A stretch of 64,000 nucleotides of DNA. Origin: Valencia hispanica (lineage: Eukaryota; Chordata; Actinopteri; Cyprinodontiformes; Valenciidae). The notes under the pieces are model-generated. The model saw only the letters and a list, made by a program, of their open reading frames with translations. It did not search any database and was not told where the DNA came from. The stretch is from contig OY747705.1 in assembly GCA_963556495.2 (NCBI GenBank), positions 36,514,298 through 36,578,297 on the forward strand, written 5' to 3'. Positions 32,055-42,664 of the stretch are shown here, in pieces. A program made the position numbers and the translations under genes. Positions within the stretch are counted from its first letter, which is position 1, and every line of letters begins with the position of its first letter.

Positions 32055-33345
32055 GGCAGTGTGCATGTGAAGAGATGTCACAGACTGGTGACCAATGGCT
32101 TCCAGCTGAGTTCAAAACATTGCTGGGTGCTAAATACCGGCTACAGCATTGGCATCTATAATGTTGGAAAACGGTGAGTGATTGATTTTAAGCACTTTAA
32201 ATATTTTGATGTAGCTCATAAAAAAACTAGTAGCGAGCTCACTCGCGCACATGTAGTCACCCTGTTGCTTACCGTGCAGATAAACTAGCTCTGTCGGCTT
32301 GCTCTGTAGACTAGCTCTTTGGCATCTCGGATTTGTTACTGGTTGTACGTGATTTATTGATTGTTTTTTCCCGTTCAAGAGACTCTTGCTCCGACAAAGT
32401 TGTTTTGCGAGATGTTGGAGATGACCTACACCAAGGGAATGCCAGACTTCGCCTTACCTTGTTCTAAAATTACATACCAATACTATAAGTATTGGTATGA
32501 TATTAAAAATACTTATTTAGAAAAGTCTTTCTTATGCTTAAAATTTGTTATGTCATTTATTTGTATCATTTCTTCATTTTAGTCTTTTAAATACCAAATT
32601 TTGCCCAACTTTATATTTTTGTCTGTCTGACATAATTTTTAAAATATTAGATGATACTCAAGTAGCCTTTATACCAAATATTCCTTACTCTTAATAGACA
32701 AACTTGAGTAAAAATATGTTGAAGTAGGGCTACTTGAGTACAATGTTTTGGGTACTCTGGTGTGTGGCCTTCAAATGTATTTCCCTGGCCTATGTAGTTA
32801 TTTACCCAAATTATATTCTTTGTTTTTTTTCACGGTAAAATAAAAAGGAACAGTTTAGACATTGCCATGGTATTGGAAGATATGAGGAACCGTCTGCTGC
32901 TGTGTCCCGCTGTAACGTTGCTTGTTTGGATGGAGGAGATGAGGCTCACCAGAGAGATGGAGAGTGCAGTTTATCAGGTAAAACACTTTCAATTAAGCTT
33001 TTTTGGAAGTGTTTTGGGACTTGGTGCACACAGTGGTAGACAGACACAAATAAATAGTATGCCAAGGACGTTACTTGTGCAGTGTAAATATTTTTTGCTA
33101 TTTCAGTAAAGTTTGCAATGTTACCAAAATTAGTCATTTGTCTATCCATGGGGTTATTCATGGATACAAAAACACAACTGAGACTTCAACAGAGGACCAG
33201 CATCAGTTATGATTTAGCAGTCGGAGAGGACACTTGTCTTTTGCACGTTCACTATAGTGAACTTTGTGAGTTCCGATCAATTAATGGTGAAAAATGTGTG
33301 CACTCTGTAGTAGTGGTAGTAATAAAGATAATTATACTGGTACAC

Positions 33346-33376
<31 letters not shown>

Positions 33377-33841
33377 GGTAAGCAACTTTTTAACTTTAAT
33401 TGATCAAATTATTATGCAGTACACACATTTTATCCTAATTTTAATATTTGCATTATATAAAATGTATAGGGTTATGTATGATTTTCTTACAACTACCAAA
33501 AATACGAGTTTTCCTTGACTTAAACAAACAGTAAATACATCATAAATACAGTGTTACCCATTACCTCAAAGATATTTTTTTATAGTCTACTGCTGAGATG
33601 AAAGGATTATAAACACAATAAATGCAGTTCAAGAGTGTTTTTTTTTTTTTTTTTTTTTTTGTATTGAACGGAAAACATAACAAACTTAAAGGGGCACATA
33701 GTGGCATTTACCTTTGTTTAAAAAAAAAAAAAAAGAATAAACTGGGACCACAGACTTTACACTGATTGTTTGATAGCAATACAAAATGAAGCCTTTGATA
33801 ATCTATCAAAGCTGTATGGAAGTTACATGGTGTTGGGATAG
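32055..33841. other. Unassigned, with exon-like piece at 32.87-32.98 kb
   Basis: 32867-32977 (plus) encodes MVLEDMRNRLLLCPAVTLLV then WMEEMRLTREMESAVYQ before a GTAAAA donor-like site; not recognised. Poly(T) tracts at 33346-33370 and 33638-33660 and an A run at 33720-33734 are the only other structure. Confidence 0.3.
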
Positions 33842-34435
33842 TGTCATAGTTCTCAATTTTGGTGTTCAAAGTTAGTTTCCTTATCGTTTAATTATCATTT
33901 TAATGTATTCTTTGGTATTTATGGCACTTCATTGTTTTCATTTTCCCTTCATGCTCTTAGATGTTTTCACCTTTGTTTGTGTCCTCATTTGTTTCTTTAG
34001 TTTCCCAATGTTTCTTCCTTCTGTTCTCCAGTATTTCCTTAAGTTCCCCTGTAGATTCCTAGACCGATTGTCTTTAGTTTCTTGAGAGTTTTCTGTCTCC
34101 CTTGCCATTTCTTCCCTTTCCTGTTGTCTCAGTGCCACTCTGCTCTTGGCCCAGTTTCACTCATTGCCCTCACCTGCATCTGCTTTCACTAATCAGTCCT
34201 TGGTCTTCTCTGTCACTTCCTCATTCCCTCCTCGGTATATAATCAGCTCTCATTCAGTCACTACTCACTGGTTCGTCTTAATTCTTCCCTGTCCGGTTCC
34301 TGCTGCGTTTTCCTGGTCTGTGTTTCCTTGGTTCCCTTGAGGTTTGCAAGTTTTTGTTCCTAGTTCTTTTGTTATGATTAAATCTTTTGTTCTTTACTTG
34401 CTGCATCTGGGTCCTCACTTACTCCAAACATGACA
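33842..34435 (+). mobile_element. Solo LTR, 594 bp, family LTR-Y
   Basis: Starts TGTCATAGTTC and ends CCAAACATGACA, with GGTATATAATCAGC TATA box (about 34232), CAGTCACTACTCACTGGTTCGTC, ATTAAAT near 34378, and CATCTGGGTCCTCACTTACTCC, the same order as 30445-30992. No clear flanking duplication, so older. Confidence 0.65.
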
Positions 34436-34509
34436 TCAAGAAAGTGTCTGAAACTTGTTTTTATTGGGGACAGAGATTTTTAAAGTGGGATTTAAAAATT
34501 AACGTGTGT

Positions 34510-34533
34510 GTTTTTTTTTTTTTTTTTTTTTTT
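34510..34533. repeat. Poly(T) tract
   Basis: 23 consecutive T after GTGTGTG. Confidence 0.95.
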
Positions 34534-34745
34534 TGTTTGGTGATGGAGGAAAAAACAAGCAACAATATCGGAGCCAAATCAAAACTATTTTGAACAGACT
34601 TTTCACACCAATTTGCTACTCTAAACCTGCCCATGTCCTCACCCACTGCCACATTCCTGAGAGCTATGGAAACAAAACCAGGCAATGTTGGGCCATACTG
34701 ACCTGACACGGCCCAGGCCGAGGCAACCCTTGTGGAAAAAGGGCA

Positions 34746-35809
34746 TATGTGGTGCCTCAGGGCTTCTTCCCCTTTTCCACCCTTGAATTGCAACGGACTT
34801 GATACATTCCTTCTGTAAGTCATGCCATGCAAGTTAGACATTATAATTTGACCATCTGTAAATATAAATGGAGGGTCTTTCTAAAGGTCAGAGGTGAGCA
34901 TTATGTCCAATTCATTTAATCTTTTTAGAATCTCTATGCTGCCAGTAGTGAGGTGAAAAGTCAAATTCAATAAAAAAAGATTTTTACACATCGTATGTAT
35001 GCTTCTAACATGTGAGTCATTACTGTGACCCCATTGAAGTCTACAATTCTAATTTGTTTGGATTTTGTTTTATCTAAGTTTAACTTTTGCTTCCATTTCA
35101 CAGCCACAGGACATGAATACAGCAGATAAACCTTTGGGATTTGGTGAAAACTTAAATCCATGGAAATTGTGATGCAATTATTTCAACAATAAAGAAATAC
35201 TTGAGGGATTAATTACCCAGCATCTATATGGTAGAAAAGTAATTAATGCACTCTTCAAAAGACTGGCAAAAATTCAATAAAGTGTTTGCAAAAGATATCA
35301 AATATTTTGCTAATTCAACACCCTGGTGTGGAGAGTGTAGCCTCGCAGTATATGGCATCAAAATGATGCCAGCTTAAAATGAAACTAAAAAGAAATATGG
35401 GAACTGAAAATAAAAACTGTAACTGAAAATGTACATTTTGAATCTGAAAATAATGTAGTGAACATTTCTGTATTGAAAGTGAAAAGTTTAAAACTCAAAA
35501 TGTATGCATTATATCTAATTTTTTACAATGCCAATCTTTTTTCCATCGCCACTGTTGTTTCAGTCCTGCTACTTTAAAGCTTAATTCCTCTGTCACTCTT
35601 TTCATGTCATGCTCAAACATGAGGAGCAGGGCTTCAGAGCCGGATGTCACCTGCTTTCAGTTGTCAGTGATTCGGGGCGTTTTAGCCACCAAATAAAGGT
35701 CACTTGTATGTATTTTGCTTCATAAAAATTAATATGTTCATACTGAGTTCCAAATGAAAAGTTCTCCTTTATACAATAGCTCTGTTTTTATGGTCAGTAT
35801 TTTTAATTC
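34746..35809. other. Unassigned AT-rich DNA
   Basis: No recognised coding or repeat signature. Confidence 0.35.
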
Positions 35810-36427
35810 AATAACTCAATCAAACTTTATAAAGCGCTTTTCATACAAGAGTTGCAACTCAAAGTGGTTTACAGATTAAAATGACTCTACATAAACCATA
35901 TTCCCATCCCTCACCCACAGATTTAAAAGCATAACAGTTATACCCTCCTCCCCCCAACCCAACTCCCATGCACACACACACTTAAGAAAAACAATGAAAA
36001 GGACATAAAAAGGACATTGGGCCAAGTGCAGATGAGTCAGGTAAGTAAACGCCATCTGCACCGGCAGCAGCAGATCAACTGCAGAAGCTGAGGCACACAG
36101 GGTGCCCAGAGGAGGCAAGGTCGAGACCCCCACCTCCACCCAAGAGATACCTGGAGAGCACCCAGGCACCCACAACTGACCACTGCTCCCGAGGCAGAGG
36201 GCTCTCATAGAGGAAACACTAGAGCGAACTTTAAAGTAACAGATTAAAGTATAAAAATAACAGGGGCATATATGATAAGACTACACAGCAAAACACTGAA
36301 AATATAATCATGCAATCAGTTAAAAGCTAGGCTAAAAAAGGTGAGTCTTCAGCCTGCTCTTAAAACATGAACATTCTCTGCGGCCGATTAATTAGTTATT
36401 AATTACAAACTTATTTGATGAAATTGT

Positions 36428-36640
36428 CATGATTCCAGAGAGACTTTGGAGCAAACACACTTGACTCAGACGAAATATCAGTTAAATGTAGACATTTGTT
36501 TTTGTGGTTGAATGGGGGATCCAGCACCGGAACGAGGATGAACAGGGGGTCTTGGGAGTGGAACGTCACTGGAAGGAGGATCAGAAGTGTATAGCGAGAA
36601 CCAGGTGCTAGAGATCTGTCCTGAGAATTTAATTTAATCT
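36428..36640 (-). repeat. 5'-truncated LTR piece inside L2 copy C
   Basis: On the minus strand the end reads CAAAGTCTCTCTGGAATCATGACA, an LTR-like CA terminus resembling the ACATGACA end of LTR-Y. It interrupts the L2 3' region. Start undefined. Confidence 0.35.
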
Positions 36641-36783
36641 TACTTGAAGATGAAGGAAGAAGAGAAGGAGGATCTTAAATTCTATTCTGGATTTAACAGG
36701 GAGCCAATGAAGGGAAGCTAAAACAGGAGAAATGTGATCTCTCTTTTTAATATTCATCAGAACCTTTGCTGCCGCATTTTGGA

Positions 36784-37559
36784 TCAACTGAAGGCTTTAA
36801 TGGCATTTTGTGGACTACCTGATAGTAAAGAATTACAGTGGTCCAGCCTTGAGGTAACAAATGCATGGATTAGTTTCTCAACATCACTCCTGGACAGGAT
36901 GTTTCTAATTTTAGCAATATTCCGGAGGTGAAAGAAAGAAATCCTAGAAACCTGTTTAATATGGGATTTAAATGTCAAGTCTTGGTCAAAAATAACGCAG
37001 AGGTTCTTTACGTTATTATTGGGGGCCAATTTAATACCATCCAGATTAAGTGATTGACTAAGACTTCTGGTCCAAAGACAGCAACTTCTGTCTTGTCAGA
37101 ATTTAAGAGCAAAGGGTATAGAGCCATCCACGTTTTTATCTCTTCCAGACATGACTGTAATCTATCTAACTGACTGGGTTCATCAGGATTTATGAATAAA
37201 TATAGTTGTGTATCATCGGCATAGCTGTGGAAATCTATCCCATGCTGTCTAATGATTCTACCAATTGGAAGCATATATATGGTGAAAAGAATTGGTCCAA
37301 GCACAGAACCCTGTGGAACTCCACAAGTAACACTTGAGTGTAAAGAAGATTTATAATTTAGATGAACAAACTGGAATCTATCAGACAAATATGATTTAAA
37401 CCAGCCTAGTGCTGTTCCTTTGATACCTGCAACATGTTCAAGCCTTTCTAAGAGAATATTGTGATCGACTGTGTCAAAAGCAGCACTGAGATCTAACAAA
37501 ATCAGAACAGACAGAAGTCCAATATCTAAGGCCATGAGAATATCCTTAGTAACCTTCAC
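36784..37559 (-). pseudogene. L2 copy C reverse transcriptase region
   Basis: The first frame (37559-37008, 183 codons) carries RT motifs A, B and C (see copy C) and the LNSDKTEV segment; the second (37029-36784) has NNNVKNLCVIFDQDLTFKSH, the conserved HI-x-QVSR region, and SRLDHCNSLL. A one-base shift separates them near 37030. This is the best-preserved RT core among the L2 copies in the window. Confidence 0.85.
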
Positions 37560-38533
37560 CAGTGCTGTTTCAGCTCTATGATGAGCTCTAAAACCTGACT
37601 GAAACTCTTCAAACAGGTTGTTACTGTTTATATGCTCACAGACTTGATTAGCAACTATTTTCTCAAGGACTTTGGATAAGAAAGGAAGGTTAGATATAGG
37701 TGTGTAATTCCCTAAGTCAAATCATCACTGCTAAGAGCCGGGGGAATAGTTGGCTCAACAGAGCTATGACTCTGTGTAAGTTTGGCAACTGTACTAAAAA
37801 GAAACCCAGGATTGTTTTTATTCGCCTCTATTAATGATGAAAATATGCTTTTCTAGCTTGTCGAAGGGTCTTTTTATACAGCAGTAGACTGTTATTCCAG
37901 GTTAAATAGGAATCCTCTAGATGTGTAGAGCGCCATTTATTTTCCAACTTCCTAGTATTCTGCTTTAAAGTACGCAACTCTGCGTTAAACCAAGGAGTCA
38001 GCCTCCTATGGCTAGCAACTTTCTTTTTTAAGGGGGCTGCACTATCTAATGCCAAACACAATGAGGAAGTAACGCTGTGAACCAGACAATCATTTTCTGA
38101 AGGGTTAGAGATGGAATTGCTGCAATCCACTGTGTTACTCTGAGACACTGAGGAAAGTAAGAATGGAACAGATTCTTTAAATTTTTTTACAGCATTGTCT
38201 AATAAAGCTCTACTATAATGAAATTTTCTTTCAGATTTAAGATGGTCAGTTAAAGTAAATTAAAAAATTATCAAGAAGTGGTCAGACAGGACCGGGTTAT
38301 GTGGGTGGACTGTTATTTCCTTACACTCAATACCGATGTCAGTACAAGGTCCTAAGTGGGTTTACCCGAGTGGGTGGGCCCCTTAACTTTTTCCGTAAAG
38401 CCAATTGAGTCTAAAATAGCATTAAAGGCTGCATTTAGGATATCACTTTCAGTGTCCACATGATTATTGAAGTCCCCCACTATAATGACCCTATCAGTAT
38501 TTAATACTAAATCAGATAAAAAATGTGAGATCT

Positions 38534-38541
38534 GATCCAAG
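38534..38541. repeat. 8-bp target duplication (GATCCAAG), left
   Basis: GATCCAAG before the Rex3 5' truncation point; identical to 40993-41000. It belongs to the L2 endonuclease codons FLDQI. Confidence 0.85.
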
Positions 38542-40992
38542 GCCCCCCCGATCTAAACCCGAGTGGTGTCTTGTTATTGGACTTCTGTGCTCGTCATGGA
38601 TTGTCCATAACAAACACCATGTTCAAGCATAAAGGTGTCCATATGTGCACTTGGCACCAGGACACCTTAGGCCGCAGCTCAATGATCGACTTGGTTGTCG
38701 TCTCATCTGATCTGCGGCCGCATGTTTTGGACACTCGGGTGAAGAGAGGGGCAGAGCTGTCCACTGACCACTACCTGGTGGTGAGTCGGCTCCGATGGTG
38801 GGGGAGGACGCCGGACAGACCTGGAAGGCCTAAACGTGTTGTGAGGGTCTGCTGGGAACGTCTGGCAGAGTCTCCTGTCAGAAGGAGCTTTAGCTCACAC
38901 CTCCGGCAGAACTTTGAACACGTCCCGGGGGAGGCGGGGGACATCGAGTCCGAGTGGACCATGTTCCGCGCCTCCATTGCCGAGGCGGCTGACCGAAGCT
39001 GTGGCCGCAAGGTGGTCGGTGCCTGTCGCGGCGGCAACCCCCGAACCCGGTGGTGGACACCGGCGGTAAGGGATGCTGTCAGGCTGAAGAAGGAGTCCTA
39101 CCGGGTCTTTTTGGCTTGTGGGACCCCTGAAGCAGCTGATAGGTACCGACAGGCCAAGCGGGATGCGGCTCGGATGGTTGCTGAGGCAAAAACTCGGGCG
39201 TGGGAGGAGTTTGGAGAGACCATGGAAAACGACTTCCGTACGGCTTCGAAGCGATTCTGGTCCACCATCCGGCGTCTCAGGGGGGGAAAGTGGTCTGCCA
39301 CCAACACTATTTACAGTGGGGATGGTGTGCTGCTGACCTCGACGCGGGACGTTTTGGGTCGGTGGATGGAATACTTCGAAGACCTCCTCAATCCCACCAG
39401 CACGCCTTCCAATCTGGAAGCAGGGTTTGGGGACTTGGGGTCGGGCTCTCCAATCTCTGGTGCCGAGGTCACCGAGGTCGTTAAAAAGCTCCTCGGTGGC
39501 AAGGCTCCGGGGGTGGATGAGATTCGACCGGAGTTCCTCAAGGCTCTGGATGTTGTGGGGCTGTGTTGGTTAACGCGGCTCTGCAATATTGCGTGGACAT
39601 CGAGGGCAGTTCCCTTGGATTGGCAGACCGGGGTGGTGGTCCCCCTGTTTAAAAAGGGGGACCACAGGGTGTGTTCCAACTACAGGGGGATCACACTTCT
39701 GAGCCTCCCTGGTAAGGTCTATTCAGGGGTTCTGGAGAGGAGGGTCCGAGGGATAGTCGAACCTCGGATCCAGGAGGAACAATGCGGTTTTCGTCCTGGC
39801 CGTGGAACACTGGACCAGCTCTACACCCTCAGCAGGGTCCTGGAGGGTGCGTGGGAGTTCGCCCAACCGGTCTACATGTGTTTTGTGGACTTGGAGAAGG
39901 CGTTCGACCGTGTCCCTCGGGGGGCCCTGTGGGGGGTGCTCCGGGAGTATGGGGTACCGGGCCCCTTGATATGGGCTGTTAGGTCCCTGTACGACCGGTG
40001 CAGGAGTTTGGTTCGCATTGCCGGCAGTAAGTCGGGCTTGTTTCCGGTGAGAGTTGGACTCCGCCAAGGTTGCCCTTTGTCACCGATCCTGTTCCTAACT
40101 TTTATGGACAGGATTTCTAGGCGCAGCCAAGGCGTTGCGGGGATCCGTTTTGGTGGCCTCAGGATTGGGTCTCTGCTTTTTGCAGATGATGTGGTCCTGT
40201 TGGCTTCATCGGAGCGTGATCTACAGCTTTCGCTGGAGCTGTTCGCAGCCGAGTGTGAAGCGGCTGGGATGAGAATCAGCACCTCCAAATCCGAGGCCAT
40301 GGTCTTGAGCCGGAAAAGGGTGGGGTGCCTCCTCCGGGTCAGGGATGGGGTCCTTCCCCAAGTGGAGGAGTTTAAGTATCTGGGGGTCTTGTTCACGAAT
40401 GAGGGAAAAATGGAGCGGGAGATCGATAGACGGATTGGTGGGGCATCTGCAGTTATGCGGGCGCTCTACCGGTCTGTCGTGGTAAAGAGAGAGCTGAGCC
40501 AAAAGGCGAAGCTCTCGATTTACCGGTCGATCTACGTTCCTACCCTCATCTATGGTCACGAACTCTGGGTGGTGACCGAAAGAACGAGATCACGGATACA
40601 AGCGGCTGAAATGAGTTTCCTCCGCAGAGTGTCTGGGCTCTCCCTTAGAGATAGGGTGAGAAGCTCAGTCATCCGGAGGGGGCTCAGAGTAGAGCCGCTG
40701 CTTCTCCACATCGAGAGGAGTCAGTTGAGGTGGCTCGGGCATCTGGTCAGGATGCCTCCTGGACGCCTCCCTGGTGAGGTGTTTCAGGCACGTCCCACCG
40801 GGAGGAGGCCCAGGGGAAGGCCCAGGACACGCTGGAGGGACTATGTTTCTCGGCTGGCCTGGGAGCGCCTTGGGGTTCCTCCCGAGGAGCTGGAACAAGT
40901 GGCTGGGGAGAGGGAAGTCTGGGTCTCTTTGCTTAGGCTGCTGCCCCCGCGACCCGACCCCGGATAAGCGGAAGAAAATGGATGGATGGATG
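38542..40992 (+). mobile_element. Rex3 (RTE-clade) LINE, 5'-truncated, young
   Basis: 2,451-bp insertion bounded by an 8-bp duplication, lacking the 5' UTR and the first half of the endonuclease, and ending CGGATAAGCGGAAGAAAATGGATGGATGGATG, the GATG-repeat tail typical of Rex3. 5' truncation is the usual outcome of target-primed reverse transcription. The whole coding part is open. Confidence 0.88.
38571..40967 (+). CDS. Rex3/RTE ORF2 (partial): endonuclease end plus reverse transcriptase
   Basis: About 800 codons without a stop; the frame is open from the truncation point at 38544, and the listed start is a TTG, so there is no genuine start. Residues 1-65: endonuclease C-terminus (STDHYLVVSRL). 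RT: PLFKKGDHRVCSNYRGITLL, QCGFRPGRGTLDQLY, CFVDLEKAFDRVP (motif A Asp), VGLRQGCPLSPILF (motif B), LLFADDVVLLASS (motif C with both Asp) and FKYLGVLF. C-terminal domain includes YGHELWVVTERTRSRIQ, RWLGHLVRMPPGRLP and RRPRGRPRTRW. It copies RNA at nicked targets. The RT core looks catalytically complete, but without an N-terminus and promoter it is unlikely to be active. GC-rich codon use contrasts with the AT-rich flanks. Confidence 0.9.
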   Translation: MLLDFCARHGLSITNTMFKHKGVHMCTWHQDTLGRSSMIDLVVVSSDLRPHVLDTRVKRGAELSTDHYLVVSRLRWWGRTPDRPGRPKRVVRVCWERLAESPVRRSFSSHLRQNFEHVPGEAGDIESEWTMFRASIAEAADRSCGRKVVGACRGGNPRTRWWTPAVRDAVRLKKESYRVFLACGTPEAADRYRQAKRDAARMVAEAKTRAWEEFGETMENDFRTASKRFWSTIRRLRGGKWSATNTIYSGDGVLLTSTRDVLGRWMEYFEDLLNPTSTPSNLEAGFGDLGSGSPISGAEVTEVVKKLLGGKAPGVDEIRPEFLKALDVVGLCWLTRLCNIAWTSRAVPLDWQTGVVVPLFKKGDHRVCSNYRGITLLSLPGKVYSGVLERRVRGIVEPRIQEEQCGFRPGRGTLDQLYTLSRVLEGAWEFAQPVYMCFVDLEKAFDRVPRGALWGVLREYGVPGPLIWAVRSLYDRCRSLVRIAGSKSGLFPVRVGLRQGCPLSPILFLTFMDRISRRSQGVAGIRFGGLRIGSLLFADDVVLLASSERDLQLSLELFAAECEAAGMRISTSKSEAMVLSRKRVGCLLRVRDGVLPQVEEFKYLGVLFTNEGKMEREIDRRIGGASAVMRALYRSVVVKRELSQKAKLSIYRSIYVPTLIYGHELWVVTERTRSRIQAAEMSFLRRVSGLSLRDRVRSSVIRRGLRVEPLLLHIERSQLRWLGHLVRMPPGRLPGEVFQARPTGRRPRGRPRTRWRDYVSRLAWERLGVPPEELEQVAGEREVWVSLLRLLPPRPDPG

Positions 40993-41000
40993 GATCCAAG
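40993..41000. repeat. 8-bp target duplication (GATCCAAG), right
   Basis: Exact copy of 38534-38541. Confidence 0.85.
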
Positions 41001-41566
41001 AATTGAGAGTAAGGGCCTGGTGGACGATACAAAACCACAAGCAAAAATGGTCTTAATGTTTTGCAACTTGGATGAGGAAAATTAAGGGTTAGATGTTCAA
41101 AAGAACTATAGCTATCAATTTGTCTAGGATTCATTAGTAAATCAGAATGAAAAATGGTTGCAACTCCTCCTCCTCGCCCAGTACTGCTAGGAATGTGAAA
41201 ATTTTAATGATTGGAAGGAGTTGTGATTTATACTGACATAATCCTCCTGCTGCAACCAGGTTTCTGTGAGACAAAGCAAATCAATGTGATTATCACAAAT
41301 CAAGTAATTTACTAACAAAGTCTTTGAGGAGAGAGATCTTATGTTTCATAAACCACATTTAATAGATTTATTTTTCTGTTCAGTCAAAGTTGTATTTATT
41401 TTATGAGATTTCCATGATTTGCTTTTGTTGGCTTAACTTTTAATCCATTTAATTTTGGCCCTGGGCAAGACACTGTTTCTATAGGGTGATGGGTGGGTAA
41501 TAGTACAGAAGCAGCAGAGAGGTGGGTTAAACTACAACTCTGCTTCCTGGTCTGGACCCTGGGTTG

Positions 41567-41960
41567 TCAGTGTTTTGGAGGACTAATAAATCCGTCCAGA
41601 TTCCTAGAAAGAAGAGTTGCTCCATCCAAAGTGGGATGGATGTCGTCTCTCCGGATCAGACCAGGTTTTCCCCAAAATGTTCGACAGTTATCAATGTAGC
41701 CCACATCGTTTGCAGGACACCACCTAGACAACCATTGGTGGAATGACAGCATGTGGCTAAACATGTCGTCACTGGTCCGATCGGGCAGGGGACCAGAAAA
41801 GATTACAGAGTCTGACCTTGTTTTGGCAAACTTACACACCGAAGCAACACTCATTTTTGTGACCTCCAATTGCCGTAACCGGGTGTCATTACCGCCAGCA
41901 TGAATAACAGTCTTACTATATTTACGCTTGTTTGCTAGTGGTTGCTACTCACCTCCAACA
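41567..41960 (-). pseudogene. L2 copy C ORF1: SGNH/GDSL-type esterase domain
   Basis: The minus-strand frame reads TVIHAGGNDTRLRQLEVTK (the GxND block) and later VIFSGPLPDRTSDDMFSHML, WLSRWCPANDVGYIDN, WGKPGLIRRDDIHPTLDG (the catalytic DxxHPT block). These are signatures of the SGNH hydrolase fold found in ORF1 of CR1/L2 LINEs, thought to act in RNP assembly or membrane interaction. The N-terminal GDS block is not visible. Confidence 0.75.
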
Positions 41961-42110
41961 CACACCACAGATTCAGCAAGTGATTAGGGTATTTTCTAAC
42001 CATTGAATTGAGAACCCAAGCAGTGACATACCCAGCGGATCTTCGGATGTCATTGATTACGTGACTCTGCTCTGATGAATCAAGCATCAACATTGTTTCT
42101 GAAGCACTAT

Positions 42111-42329
42111 TTTTGTTTTTTTTTTATGCAGTTTTCCCGTTCATGCTCAATTTCTGGATTCCAGTGCTCTGCCTCCTTGTTCTTAGAGTTCATTTAAAAA
42201 CTTACCGCAATACTCTCTCCGTAAATCTTATCACCACTCCCCTGGCTGCTACCTTGGTTGCTCTACTGGTTCATGCTGTCAGGACCCATCAACAACCAAC
42301 CACTGTTTCTCACCTGTGTTGTGACATAG
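42111..42329. other. Unassigned
   Basis: T-run then unremarkable sequence between L2 copy C and the SINE. Confidence 0.3.
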
Positions 42330-42664
42330 ACAAATGGTAATTGGTTTGTACTTTTATAGCGCTTTATTTAGTGCTTGAGGACCCCGAAGCACTTCACACT
42401 ACATTCAGTCATTCACGCACACATTCACACACTGGTGATGGCAAGCTCCATTGTAGCCACAGCTGCCCTGGGGCACACTGAAAGAAGCGAGACTGCCACA
42501 CACTGGTGCCATCGGGCCCTTTGACCACCACCAGTAGGCAGAAGGGTGAAGTGTCTTGGCCAAGTACACAACGACTGAGACGGACAGAGCGGGGACTCGA
42601 ACAGGCAACCCTCCGGTTACAAGACAAACTCCTCACTCCTGAGCCTCAGTCGTCCCCAATAGGT
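42330..42664 (-). repeat. tRNA-headed SINE, full
   Basis: Read on the minus strand: a tRNA-like head with a B-box GTTCGAGTCC (complement at 42593-42602) and an A-box-like GGCTCAGGAGTG near 42640, then GGCCAAGACACTTCACCC, a body with GGGCCCGATGGCACCAGTGTGTGG and CCCCAGGGCAGCTGTGGCTACAATGG, and a tail AGCGCTATAAAAGTACAAACC. A related 3' half lies at 15.66 kb on the other strand. Transcribed by RNA polymerase III and moved by LINE machinery. Confidence 0.7.

Larger units (their letters stand above)
29734..34745. mobile_element. Possible 5-kb DNA transposon bounded by TGCCCyTTTTCCAC inverted repeats
   Basis: Left end TGCCCCTTTTCCACTAGCGTCGCCTCGGCCCAG and right end, on the minus strand, TGCCCTTTTTCCACAAGGGTTGCCTCGGCCTGG are inverted repeats of about 45 bp. 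TAT sits on both outer sides (29731-29733; 34746-34748), possibly a 3-bp duplication as in PIF/Harbinger. No transposase recognised inside; the interior includes two LTRs. A third similar end lies at 31738, so the true partner of the right end is uncertain. Confidence 0.4.
35810..42110 (-). pseudogene. L2-clade LINE copy C, near full length, with SGNH ORF1
   Basis: Minus-strand order: ORF1 esterase domain (about 41960-41567), endonuclease (41430-41001, then 38533-38352), linker (38148-37831), RT (37559-36784), then 3' UTR (about 36400-35810) ending in a tail near TTTATAAAGTTTGATTGAGTTATTG. RT motifs: LLDLSAAFDTVDHNILLERL (A), CGVPQGSVLGP (B), HSYADDTQLY (C). Endonuclease: LNIRSLSSKT, LLCLTETWL, LYRPPGPYS, VIIVGDFNNHVD. 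A Rex3 insertion (38542-40992) with an 8-bp duplication splits the endonuclease, and an LTR piece (36428-36620) splits the 3' part. Stops and frameshifts make it inactive. It would encode an RNA-copying polymerase acting in the nucleus. Confidence 0.85.

Noticed and set aside
36734..36931. Plus-strand 65-codon frame
   Set aside because: Antisense to the L2 RT C-terminal region.
38771..41134. Several 60-174-codon minus-strand frames
   Set aside because: Antisense shadows of the GC-rich Rex3 ORF; only the part above 41001 is real L2 endonuclease.
42335..42660. Considered as a functional tRNA gene
   Set aside because: The head is tRNA-like, but it is followed by a SINE body and tail and has no intact cloverleaf that I can fold.
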